A stretch of DNA of 64,000 nt from Bradyrhizobium sp. 149 (GTDB lineage Bacteria; Pseudomonadota; Alphaproteobacteria; Rhizobiales; Xanthobacteraceae), in NCBI RefSeq assembly GCF_023073915.1, contig NZ_JADPKK010000022.1:744001-808000 (forward strand), in the 5' to 3' direction. A program made the translations under genes and the position numbers. Under the pieces are notes generated by a model. The model searched no databases. It had not been told where the DNA came from and was given only the letters and a program-made list of their open reading frames with translations. Shown piece after piece: positions 8,306 to 16,152 of the stretch; the stretch's first letter is position 1, and each line of letters starts with the position of its first letter.

Positions 8306-9778
8306 TCAGTGGACCTGCAACCACGGTAATACGATCAGCAGCAGCCCCGCGAAATAGAGCACGCCGAAGATCAGCCCAAAAGCCCAGAACTGGCCCTTCC
8401 CGATATAGCCGCTGCCGAAATACATCGGCGCCGGTCCCGTCGCGTAAGGCGAGATCACGCCCATCAGGCCGAGCGAATACATGCAGAGCATGGCGAGCGT
8501 CGTGACCGGAAGGTCGGGGATGCCGGATCCGACCGCGAGCACCACGGGCAGCACGGCGGCGGCATGCGAGGTGATGCTCGAGAAGAAATAGTGGATCCAG
8601 AAGAACAGCGCGACCAGCAGGAGCATCGCGGTCGAGGGCGACAGCCCGGCGAGCGGTTTTGCGTATTCGGTTGCGAACCATTTGATGAAGCCGATTTCGT
8701 TGAGACCCGAAGCCAGCGTCAACAGCGAGGTGAAATAGAAGAACACCTCCCACGCGCTCTTCTCGGCGACGATGTCGGCAAACTCTATCACGCCCGTCAC
8801 CAGCATCAGCGAGATCACGATGAACACCACCGTGGTGGCGTTGACGAAGTTCGAGCCCAACAGCGGCACGCGGATGTCCGGGCTCGAGCCCGCGATCCAC
8901 AGGAACATCGCGAGCACGATCAGCGCCAGCATGATCCACTCGTTGCGCGACATCGGGCCCATCTCCGCGAGCTCCCTTGCCGCCCATTCGGAAATTTCCG
9001 GGCTGCTCTTCACCTCGGGACGGCAGACCAGATAGCTCAGCAGCGGAACCAGCACCATCAGGAGGAGCCCCAGCGGCGCAAAGCCCAAGAACCACTGCGC
9101 CCAGCTCACCTCGACCCCGACGGTCTTCTTGGCGATGGCCAGCGCCGCCGCATTGGGCGCGAGCGCGGTGAAAAAGAGCGAGCTGGTGACGGCGGTTGAC
9201 GCGAACGCGGTCCACATCACGTAGGTCCCGATCCTGCCAGCGGTCGGCCCCGGCTCCGAGCCGTAGATGCGCGGGATGTTGCTGATGATGGGATAGACGA
9301 TGCCGCCGCTGCGGGCGGTGTTGGATGGTGTCGCCGGCGCCAGCAAAAAGTCCGACATCGCCACCGCATAGCCGAGGCCGAGCGTGTTGCGGCCGAGCTT
9401 TTGCACCAGCACCAGTGCAATGCGCCGGCCAAGCTGGCTCTTGCGATAGCCGATCGAGAACACGAAGGCGCCGACGATCAGCCACACGGTGCTCTCGGCA
9501 AAGCCCGCCAGCATCCAGCGCAACGACTTGGTCGGATCGGGATCGATATAGCCGCTGACGCCGGCAACCGTCAGCCCGATCAGGCCGACCGCGCCGACCG
9601 GCATCGATTCCAGGATGAGCCCAGTGATGACGGCCGCGAAGACGGCAAAATAGTGCCACTGATTGACATTGAGCCCAGCCGGCACCGGCCACAGATAGAT
9701 CACCAGCCACACCGCGATCGGCGCGATTAGCTTCCAGCGAGACCCTTTCGCCTCAGGCGCCTCCGAGCTAGCGGTCAT
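8306..9778 (-). CDS. DASS-family anion (dicarboxylate/citrate) transporter
   Basis: 490 residues, about twelve hydrophobic segments. The two DASS hallmark motifs are present in the two inverted halves: PATPSNTARSGG near residue 150 and SPYATGPAPMY near residue 445; in solved members these SNT-like loops bind sodium and substrate. The family carries C4-dicarboxylates, citrate, tartrate or sulfate with sodium or by exchange. The phrase SITSHAAAVLPV near residue 410 fits the citrate/succinate-antiporter-like branch. The gene stands alone between metN and an outer membrane gene, so the substrate cannot be set from context. Confidence 0.92.
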   Translation of the reverse strand: MTASSEAPEAKGSRWKLIAPIAVWLVIYLWPVPAGLNVNQWHYFAVFAAVITGLILESMPVGAVGLIGLTVAGVSGYIDPDPTKSLRWMLAGFAESTVWLIVGAFVFSIGYRKSQLGRRIALVLVQKLGRNTLGLGYAVAMSDFLLAPATPSNTARSGGIVYPIISNIPRIYGSEPGPTAGRIGTYVMWTAFASTAVTSSLFFTALAPNAAALAIAKKTVGVEVSWAQWFLGFAPLGLLLMVLVPLLSYLVCRPEVKSSPEISEWAARELAEMGPMSRNEWIMLALIVLAMFLWIAGSSPDIRVPLLGSNFVNATTVVFIVISLMLVTGVIEFADIVAEKSAWEVFFYFTSLLTLASGLNEIGFIKWFATEYAKPLAGLSPSTAMLLLVALFFWIHYFFSSITSHAAAVLPVVLAVGSGIPDLPVTTLAMLCMYSLGLMGVISPYATGPAPMYFGSGYIGKGQFWAFGLIFGVLYFAGLLLIVLPWLQVH

Positions 9779-9922
9779 GGGCCCTCCCCCTCGATTGCCG
9801 TCGTGTTCATCCGGCCCGTTGACCGAGCCGCTATTGTCGCAACGCGGCGTATACGGACTGTCCGCGGCGCGATCAATGCCTTGGCCGGCCTTCTGCCGCC
9901 CTGGCCCTGATTTTCCTCGCGC

Positions 9923-10681
9923 TCACAAATGCCCGTTGCGGTGATGCTCGGGCTCGCCGCCGCGGACCGGAAACCGGATCGTGGTCCCGATGGTGATCCA
10001 GTTGGCATTTTCGCCGGTGATGTTGCGGCCGTAGATCACGTCGACGGAGAATATCTCGTTCGGTCGGCAGCGGACACCAGTCTGGAAACGCGGCTGCACG
10101 ACGCTTGCGATCTCGGAGGCGCCGGCCTGCCCGTACGCCTCGATCGTCCATTGCAAGGTGTCGGTGAATTTCCAATCGAAACCGATGCCGTAGGTCAGGT
10201 AGTGGCGATCCACCGTGCGATCCCAGAGCCAGCCGCCGTTGACGTTGATGCGCATGGTCTCCGACAGGCGGAAGGTCGCGGGGATGACGGCAAAGGCGGA
10301 CAGGGCATCGCCGGTCGCCGCGTCGAATGATCCGGCGCCATACGCCGACAATCCCCACCGCCCTATTCCGGTCGGGACGAAATTCGTCTTGGCTTTTGGA
10401 GCAACCGTCGTGCTCAAGTCGCCATCGCTCCGGGCCCGAATGGTCTGCAGGCTGAGCTCGATCGGCCTGAAGGGGTCGATGACGCAGGAGGGATTGGCGA
10501 CCGCAGAAAAATCGGTGTTGGTCGCGGCCGACATCCAGCTTTCCACCTTGCAGGAGCCCACCTCGGAAATGTCGGCGGCATCGACCGCATAGGCGCCATT
10601 CGCGGCGCGCGCATCCTGCGCTGCGAGTACGCCAAAAGCCGCGATTGCGGCGGTTATTCCGGTTCTTGCAGCCCAGCCCAT
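9923..10681 (-). CDS. Exported beta-barrel-like outer membrane hypothetical protein
   Basis: 252 residues. A signal peptide (MGWAARTGITAAIAAFGVLA, cleavage after ARA) is followed by a sequence rich in alternating hydrophobic and polar residues and aromatic-Gly turns (GIGRWGLSAYG, YGIGFDWKFTDTLQW), as in small outer membrane barrels. Two cysteines near residues 44 and 65 could form a disulfide. The C-terminus departs from the usual aromatic ending (EPEHHRNGHL). It is divergent from the nitrile hydratase operon across only 62 bp, so the two share a promoter region. No assigned function. Confidence 0.75.
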   Translation of the reverse strand: MGWAARTGITAAIAAFGVLAAQDARAANGAYAVDAADISEVGSCKVESWMSAATNTDFSAVANPSCVIDPFRPIELSLQTIRARSDGDLSTTVAPKAKTNFVPTGIGRWGLSAYGAGSFDAATGDALSAFAVIPATFRLSETMRINVNGGWLWDRTVDRHYLTYGIGFDWKFTDTLQWTIEAYGQAGASEIASVVQPRFQTGVRCRPNEIFSVDVIYGRNITGENANWITIGTTIRFPVRGGEPEHHRNGHL

Positions 10682-10743
10682 GGTGCGATGTTAGCAGAGT
10701 CTTCGCCTCGACAAGGCCCGGATTCTGGGACTATCTTTGCCCC

Positions 10744-11370
10744 ATGAGCGACCATCATCATCACCACGATCACGATCATTCCGAGCTGTCGGAGACCGAG
10801 CTGCGCGTGCGCGCGCTCGAAACGATCCTGACCGAAAAAGGCTATGTCGAGCCGGCCGCGCTCGATGCCATCATCGAGGCCTATGAGACCAGGATCGGCC
10901 CCCATAACGGCGCGCGCGTCGTCGCCAAGGCCTGGAGCGATCCGGCGTTCAAGAAGGCACTGCTGGAGGACGGCTCGAAGGCGATCGGCACGCTCGGCCA
11001 TGTCAGCCGCGTCGGCGACCATCTCGTCGTCGTCGAGAACACGCCGCAGCGTCACAACATGGTCGTATGCACGCTGTGCTCCTGCTACCCTTGGGAAATG
11101 CTGGGGCTGCCGCCGGTCTGGTACAAGGCCGCGCCCTACCGCTCCCGCGCAGTGAAGGACCCGCGCGGCGTGCTCGCCGATTTCGGCGTGCAGGTCGCCA
11201 GGGAAATAGAGATCCGGGTGTGGGATTCCACCGCAGAAACGCGCTTCCTGGTGCTGCCGATGCGCCCCGACGGCACGGACGGCTGGAGCGAGGAGCAGCT
11301 CGCCGGGCTTGTCACGCGGGATTCCATGATCGGCACCGGCTTTCCAAAGGCGCCCGGGGCGCCGTCATGA
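10744..11370 (+). CDS. nthA: Nitrile hydratase alpha subunit, cobalt type
   Basis: 208 residues. The start at MSDHHHHHDHDH was chosen because homology begins there and the longer frame upstream runs into the divergent gene's promoter. The metal site VCTLCSCYPW is complete: Cys109, Cys112 and Cys114 are the ligands, and Thr in CTLC marks the low-spin Co(III) type (iron enzymes have Ser). In the family the second and third cysteines are oxidised to sulfinic and sulfenic acids. The enzyme hydrates nitriles to amides as an alpha-beta dimer. The natural His/Asp-rich N-terminus could hold metal for loading. The stop overlaps the beta-subunit start (ATGA), so the operon is translationally coupled. 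Confidence 0.96.
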   Translation: MSDHHHHHDHDHSELSETELRVRALETILTEKGYVEPAALDAIIEAYETRIGPHNGARVVAKAWSDPAFKKALLEDGSKAIGTLGHVSRVGDHLVVVENTPQRHNMVVCTLCSCYPWEMLGLPPVWYKAAPYRSRAVKDPRGVLADFGVQVAREIEIRVWDSTAETRFLVLPMRPDGTDGWSEEQLAGLVTRDSMIGTGFPKAPGAPS

Positions 11371-12026
11371 ACGGCGTGCACGACATGGGCGGCATGGACG
11401 GCTTCGGCAAGGTCGAGCCCGAGCCGAACGAGCCGGTGTTCCACGAGGAATGGGAGTCGCGTGTTCTCGCCATGGTGCGCGCGATGGGCGCGGCCGGCGC
11501 CTTCAACATCGACACCTCGCGCTTCTATCGCGAGACGATCCCGCCGCATGTCTATCTCTCGAGCTCCTACTACACGAAGTGGTTTCTCGGGCTCGAGGAG
11601 ATGCTGGTCGAGAAGGGCTATCTCACCCGGGAGGACGTCGCCGCCGGACATGCGGTGCAGCCGGCGAAGGCGCTCAAGCACGGCAGGCTGGAGCGCGACG
11701 ATGTCGAGCGCATCATGGTGCGCGGCAAGTTCGCCCGCCCTGCTCCGGTCCCGGCCAAATTTAGGATCGGCGACCGCGTGCGCGCGAAAAACATCCATCC
11801 GGCGACCCACACGCGGCTGCCGCGTTACGTGCGCGGCCATGCCGGTGTCGTCGAGCTCAACCATGGCTGTCACGTGTTTCCGGATTCGGCCGCGATGGAG
11901 CTCGGCGAGAATCCGCAATGGCTCTACACGGTGGTGTTCGAGGGCCGCGATCTCTGGGGCGCGGACGGTGATCCGACCCTGAAGGTGTCCATCGACGCGT
12001 TCGAGCCCTATCTGGACCCGGCATGA
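11367..12026 (+). CDS. nthB: Nitrile hydratase beta subunit
   Basis: 219 residues from the ATG that overlaps the alpha stop. MNGVHDMGGMDGFG at the N-terminus is the hallmark of beta subunits. The C-terminal half carries the SH3-like barrel (FRIGDRVRAKNIHPATHTRLPRY, then a GHAGVVE segment and WLYTVVF). The family's beta arginines that hydrogen-bond the oxidised alpha cysteines are expected here, and HTRLPRYVRG offers them. It builds the active site with the alpha subunit in the cytoplasm. The end overlaps the next start by 4 bp. Confidence 0.96.
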   Translation: MNGVHDMGGMDGFGKVEPEPNEPVFHEEWESRVLAMVRAMGAAGAFNIDTSRFYRETIPPHVYLSSSYYTKWFLGLEEMLVEKGYLTREDVAAGHAVQPAKALKHGRLERDDVERIMVRGKFARPAPVPAKFRIGDRVRAKNIHPATHTRLPRYVRGHAGVVELNHGCHVFPDSAAMELGENPQWLYTVVFEGRDLWGADGDPTLKVSIDAFEPYLDPA

Positions 12027-12406
12027 TGAGCAGCACGGCTGCTACCGCCGCGACGGCAGCGATCCCGAGCATTCCCCGCGATGACGACGGCCCCGTGTTC
12101 CGCGCCCCCTGGGAGGCGCACGCGTTTGCAATGGCGCTGACGCTGCACGAGCGCGGCGTATTCACCTGGCCCGAATGGGCGGCGGCCCTGGCCTCCGAGA
12201 TCAAGCGCGCGCAGGCGGCCGGCGATCCCGATACGGCCGAGACCTACTATCTCCATTGGCTCGCCACGCTGGAAGCACTGGTTGCGCGCAAGGGCGTCGC
12301 CTCGACGGAAACCCTGCACCGCTATCGCGATGCTTGGGATCACGCCGCGGATCGCACCCCGCACGGCAAGCCGGTCGAGCTGCGGGACGAGGATTTTGCG
12401 CGGTAG
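12023..12406 (+). CDS. Nitrile hydratase accessory protein (cobalt activator type)
   Basis: 127 residues beginning at the ATG that overlaps the beta stop. The text (DGPVFRAPWEAHAFAMALTLHERGVFTWPEWAAAL) is related to the N-terminal half of nitrile hydratase beta subunits, as are the P14K/NhlE self-subunit-swapping chaperones. Those proteins deliver cobalt-loaded, cysteine-oxidised alpha subunit to the apoenzyme. The position as third gene of the operon fits exactly. A 13-residue Ala/Thr-rich stretch precedes the conserved part. Confidence 0.9.
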   Translation: MMSSTAATAATAAIPSIPRDDDGPVFRAPWEAHAFAMALTLHERGVFTWPEWAAALASEIKRAQAAGDPDTAETYYLHWLATLEALVARKGVASTETLHRYRDAWDHAADRTPHGKPVELRDEDFAR

Positions 12407-12420
12407 TCGCCCCAAACAGC

Positions 12421-12524
12421 GCTGTCATTCCCCGCGAAGGCGGGGAATCCAGTACGCCGCGGCGTCTCGGCTCAAGCGTGCTCTCCGGGATACTGGATCG
12501 CCCGCCTTCGCGGACGATGACAGC
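12421..12524. repeat. Long imperfect palindromic element between convergent genes
   Basis: Two 34-nt arms (12421-12454 and 12491-12524) are inverted copies with five mismatches, joined by a 36-nt spacer. The core is CCGCGAAGGCGGG. Such mosaic palindromes are scattered through Bradyrhizobium genomes. Its place between the convergent nitrile hydratase operon and queC would let it end transcripts from both sides; that role is inferred. Confidence 0.8.
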
Positions 12525-12536
12525 GGAGATCGGGCG

Positions 12537-13253
12537 CTATTTGCGTCTCGCCACGTACTCCCGCCATCCCTTCGCCCGCAGGCTGCACGCCGGGCACTCG
12601 CCGCAGCCATAGCCCCAATCATGCTGCGCGCCGCGTTCGCCGAGATAGCAGGTGTGCGACTGCTCGCGAATGAGATCGACCAGCCCCTCGCCGCCGAGAT
12701 CATGCGCGAGCTGCCACGTCGCGGCCTTGTCGATCCACATCAGCGGCGTATGCAGCTCGAACTTGCGGGCCATGCCGAGCGACAACGCGGCCTGCATGGC
12801 GCGGATGGTGTCGTCGCGGCAATCGGGATAGCCGGAATAGTCGGTCTCGCACATGCCGCCGACGATGTGACTGATGCCGCGCCGGTAGGCCAGTGCCGCG
12901 GCGAAGGTCAAGAACACCAGATTGCGGCCGGGCACGAACGTATTCGGCAGGCCGTCGGCGCCCATCGCAATCGCAACGTCGCGCGTCAGCGCCGTCTCGG
13001 ACACGGCGGCGAGCGTCGGGATCGACAGCGTGTGGTTCTCACCAAGCCTGGACGCCCAATCCGTGCCCAGGCCCTTGATGCCCTCGAACAGCTGATCGCG
13101 GCAGGCAAGCTCGATGGCATGGCGCTGGCCGTAATCGAACCCCAGCGTCTCCACGCGCGCAAAACGGCCTAACGCCCAGGCGAGGCAGGTGGTGGAATCC
13201 TGGCCGCCGGAAAACAGCACCAACGCGGTTTCTGATGAAAATACGTCGCTCAT
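12537..13253 (-). CDS. queC: 7-cyano-7-deazaguanine synthase
   Basis: 238 residues from the ATG at 13253; a longer frame exists upstream but homology starts at MSDVFSSETALVLFSGGQDS. The PP-loop FSGGQDSTT binds ATP. The C-terminal zinc site is complete: one Cys in SHTCYLGE and three in CGECPACSLR. It converts 7-carboxy-7-deazaguanine to preQ0 with ammonia and ATP, feeding queuosine in tRNA. No other que gene is next to it. Confidence 0.96.
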   Translation of the reverse strand: MSDVFSSETALVLFSGGQDSTTCLAWALGRFARVETLGFDYGQRHAIELACRDQLFEGIKGLGTDWASRLGENHTLSIPTLAAVSETALTRDVAIAMGADGLPNTFVPGRNLVFLTFAAALAYRRGISHIVGGMCETDYSGYPDCRDDTIRAMQAALSLGMARKFELHTPLMWIDKAATWQLAHDLGGEGLVDLIREQSHTCYLGERGAQHDWGYGCGECPACSLRAKGWREYVARRK

Positions 13254-13392
13254 GGTCCGCGCTTTAGCACTGCGCACGCTGCTCGCCAATCTGGCCCGCC
13301 AACCCGTGGAAATCGGCCCGTTCCGCCGCGCTACGCTGGGAACGGCGGCCCGCTTTTGGCATAAGGCTTGAGAGCCAGGAGACCGCCCCGCA

Positions 13393-14244
13393 ATGACCCC
13401 TTCCCGCGACATTTCCCGCCTGATCGAAATCATGGCGGCGCTGCGCACGCCGGTGACCGGCTGCCCCTGGGACCTCGAGCAGAATTTTGCGACGATCGCG
13501 CCGTACACGATCGAGGAAGCCTATGAGGTGGTCGAGGCCATCAGCCGCGGCGATCTCGACGACCTCTGCGAGGAGCTCGGTGATCTCCTGCTGCAGGTGG
13601 TGTTCCACGCCCGCATGGCCGAGGAGCAGAAGGCTTTCGCTTTTGGAGATGTCGTCGAGGCCATCACCCGCAAGATGATCCGGCGCCATCCTCACGTCTT
13701 CGCCGACACGAACGGCAATCTCGCCTCCTCCCACGTCAAGGAAGTCTGGGACCGCATCAAGGCTGAGGAAAAAGCCGAGCGCGCCGCGCGGCGGCCGCCG
13801 GAGGAGATTTCGCACAAATCGCTGTTGTCAGGCGTCAAGGCCGGCCAGCCCGCGCTGACACGCGCCATGGAGCTGCAGCGCAAGGCTTCTGCCGTCGGCT
13901 TCGACTGGAACGATCCGCGCGCAGTGCTGGCAAAAATCCGCGAGGAAGCCGACGAGATCGAGGCCGCCCTCGACCGCAATGACAGCGAGGGGCTTGCGGA
14001 AGAGACCGGCGACCTGATGTTCGCGCTGGTCAATCTCGCCCGCCATGTTGACGCCGATCCGGAAGCCGCGCTGCGCGCGACCAACGCGAAGTTCGAGCGG
14101 CGCTTTGCGTTCATCGAACGGGCGCTGGCGGCGCAAGGACGGACGCTGGAGCAAGCATCGCTGGCGGAGATGGACGCATTGTGGAACGCGGCGAAGGGCG
14201 ACGAGAGGCCGGTACCAGACGGACGCGAGGAAGCCCGCAGCTAA
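13393..14244 (+). CDS. mazG: Nucleoside triphosphate pyrophosphohydrolase
   Basis: 283 residues with the two tandem MazG domains typical of the bacterial enzyme. The first has CPWDLEQNF followed by an EEAYEVVEAI and EELGDLLLQVVFH metal-binding pair; the second repeats the pattern in EEADEIEAAL and EETGDLMFALVNLARH. The acidic residues bind magnesium. The family hydrolyses NTPs to NMP and pyrophosphate, clearing aberrant nucleotides and influencing ppGpp levels. It converges with hflX across 28 bp. Confidence 0.95.
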   Translation: MTPSRDISRLIEIMAALRTPVTGCPWDLEQNFATIAPYTIEEAYEVVEAISRGDLDDLCEELGDLLLQVVFHARMAEEQKAFAFGDVVEAITRKMIRRHPHVFADTNGNLASSHVKEVWDRIKAEEKAERAARRPPEEISHKSLLSGVKAGQPALTRAMELQRKASAVGFDWNDPRAVLAKIREEADEIEAALDRNDSEGLAEETGDLMFALVNLARHVDADPEAALRATNAKFERRFAFIERALAAQGRTLEQASLAEMDALWNAAKGDERPVPDGREEARS

Positions 14245-14272
14245 CTCCGCCCTTCCCCGGGGACGACACCTG

Positions 14273-15655
14273 TTATGCAGATGCGCGCGGCACGGCGTCG
14301 AAGCGGTTCACCACGATATCCCGCTTGGTCTCGTCCACCCGCACGGTCATGTCGAACCTGCCGTCGTGCAGTTCCTTGACCAGCACTTCGGCATTGCGAT
14401 GCAGCCAGCTGATGCCGGCGCCGTCGGAGGCATCGATAGAGAGGTCGAGCGTGATGCGCTTGGCGGCGAGCCGCTCCTCGATTGCGGCGAGCAGCGTGTC
14501 GATCCCCTCACCCGAGACGGCTGAGACCAGCATCGCCGGATGATCTTCGGGTCTGCGCGCGGCGATGTTCAAAAGTTCTTCGCGCTGTTCGGCATCGTAA
14601 CGGTCGATCTTGTTCCAAACCTCGATGATGCGGCTGCTGTCATCGGGGTTGATGCCGAGCTGGCGCAGCACGGCGTCGACGTCGCTCTGCTGCGCCTCGG
14701 CGTCGTCGTGCGAGATGTCGCGCACATGCAGGATGACGTCGGCCTCCAGCACCTCCTCCAGCGTGGCGCGGAAGGCGGCGACGAGCTGCGTCGGCAAGTT
14801 GGAGATGAAACCGACGGTGTCCGACAGCATCGCCTTGCCGCCGTGCGGCAGGGTGAGCGCGCGCAGGGTCGGATCCAGCGTGGCGAACAGCATGTCGGCG
14901 GCCTGCACCTCGGCACGGGTCAGGCGGTTGAACAGCGTCGACTTGCCGGCATTGGTGTAGCCGACCAGCGCGACCACGCGATACGGCACGCGCTGGCGTC
15001 CCGCACGATGCAGGCGCCGCGTCGCCTGCACCTTCTTCAGCTCGCCCTCGAGTTTCGAGATGCGCTCCTGGATCAGGCGGCGGTCGGCTTCAATCTGCGT
15101 CTCGCCGGGACCGCCCATGAATCCAAAGCCGCCGCGCTGGCGTTCGAGATGGGTCCATGAGCGCACCAGGCGCGAACGTTGGTAGTTGAGGTGCGCGAGC
15201 TCGACCTGGAGCGAGCCTTCCTTGGTCTTGGCGCGGCGGCCGAAGATTTCGAGGATGAGCCCGGTGCGGTCGAGCACCTTTGCATGCAACTCCTTCTCGA
15301 GATTGCGCTGCTGGATCGGTGCAAGCGCGCAATCCATCACCACGAGCTCGACGTCGAGACTCTTGGCGAGCCCGGCGATCTCCTCGACCTTACCCTTGCC
15401 GATGTAGGTCGCTGGGCGGATCTGGTTGATCGGCGCGATGATGGCGTCGGCAACGACGAGATCGATCGCGCGCGCGAGGCCGGCGGCTTCGTCGAGCCGG
15501 GCTTCTGCGTCACGCAGGACATGAGCTTCCGATTGCGCGTCGGCGTTGCCTGCGCGCACCCGCAAATAGGGGCCGATGACCAGCACCCGCCCCGTCTGCC
15601 TATCCCCTGCCGACCGCGGGCGGTCGGCCTCCCCGTCGAAATTCCGGGGTTCCAA
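14273..15655 (-). CDS. hflX: Ribosome-associated GTPase HflX
   Basis: 460 residues. The likely start is a TTG at 15655, 11 bp after the hfq stop. The N-terminal HflX domain has the Gly-rich segment ATYIGKGKVEEI and a long coiled-coil (ERISKLEGELKKV). The G domain follows with G1 GYTNAGKST, G3 DTVGF and G4 NKID. The segment RSRLVRSWTHLERQRGG precedes the coil. HflX splits stalled or hibernating ribosomes under stress. The C-terminal 100 residues contain a further domain common in alphaproteobacterial members. The hfq-hflX pairing is conserved in many proteobacteria. Confidence 0.96.
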   Translation of the reverse strand: MEPRNFDGEADRPRSAGDRQTGRVLVIGPYLRVRAGNADAQSEAHVLRDAEARLDEAAGLARAIDLVVADAIIAPINQIRPATYIGKGKVEEIAGLAKSLDVELVVMDCALAPIQQRNLEKELHAKVLDRTGLILEIFGRRAKTKEGSLQVELAHLNYQRSRLVRSWTHLERQRGGFGFMGGPGETQIEADRRLIQERISKLEGELKKVQATRRLHRAGRQRVPYRVVALVGYTNAGKSTLFNRLTRAEVQAADMLFATLDPTLRALTLPHGGKAMLSDTVGFISNLPTQLVAAFRATLEEVLEADVILHVRDISHDDAEAQQSDVDAVLRQLGINPDDSSRIIEVWNKIDRYDAEQREELLNIAARRPEDHPAMLVSAVSGEGIDTLLAAIEERLAAKRITLDLSIDASDGAGISWLHRNAEVLVKELHDGRFDMTVRVDETKRDIVVNRFDAVPRASA

Positions 15656-15666
15656 TCAGATCACTC

Positions 15667-15915
15667 TCAAGCCGGCTGATCCTCGCCGCCTTCGAACAAC
15701 TGGATCGGAGCGCCCGGCATGATGGTCGAGATCGCATGCTTGTAGACGAGCTGCGAGTGACCGTCGCGCCGAAGCAGCAAACAGAAATTGTCGAACCAGG
15801 TCACGATGCCCTGGAGCTTGACTCCGTTGACCAGAAAGATCGTCAGTGGCGTTTTGGTTTTGCGAACGTGATTAAGGAAGGTGTCCTGCAGGTTTTGTGC
15901 GCGGTCTGCCGCCAT
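15667..15915 (-). CDS. hfq: RNA chaperone Hfq
   Basis: 82 residues, usual for alphaproteobacteria. The Sm1 motif (NGVKLQGIVTWFDNFCLLLRR) and Sm2 motif (YKHAISTIMP) are intact, and QDTFLNHVRK is the N-terminal helix that forms the proximal surface. It forms a hexamer that pairs small RNAs with mRNAs; in rhizobia it also affects nitrogen control and stress. It lies between ntrX (237 bp upstream on the same strand) and hflX. Confidence 0.98.
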   Translation of the reverse strand: MAADRAQNLQDTFLNHVRKTKTPLTIFLVNGVKLQGIVTWFDNFCLLLRRDGHSQLVYKHAISTIMPGAPIQLFEGGEDQPA

Positions 15916-16152
15916 TGTTTTTTTCTCGCTTTGAGTTTCTTTTTATTGCGCCGGTTGCGGCCCTCTTTTGAAGATTCGGGTCCTCGTCCGGTTGCCGTCC
16001 CTCATGAGATCCCCCTCGGAGGGACAGCGGTCCAATTAGAGGACAGGTGGGCTTATTAGGCAAGCCGCTTCACAGGGCAGGCGACGCCGTATTGCCCCGA
16101 AAAACTACGGAAATCGATGAGTTTCCTCGCCTATCCGCGCGACGTCGCGGCG

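Noticed and set aside
10744..10785. His-rich start as a cloning tag
   Set aside because: It is in the native operon context with coupled downstream genes, so it is genomic.
16138..16149. CGCGACGTCGCG palindrome after ntrX as terminator
   Set aside because: Self-complementary with no loop, so it cannot form a terminator hairpin; could be chance in high-GC DNA.
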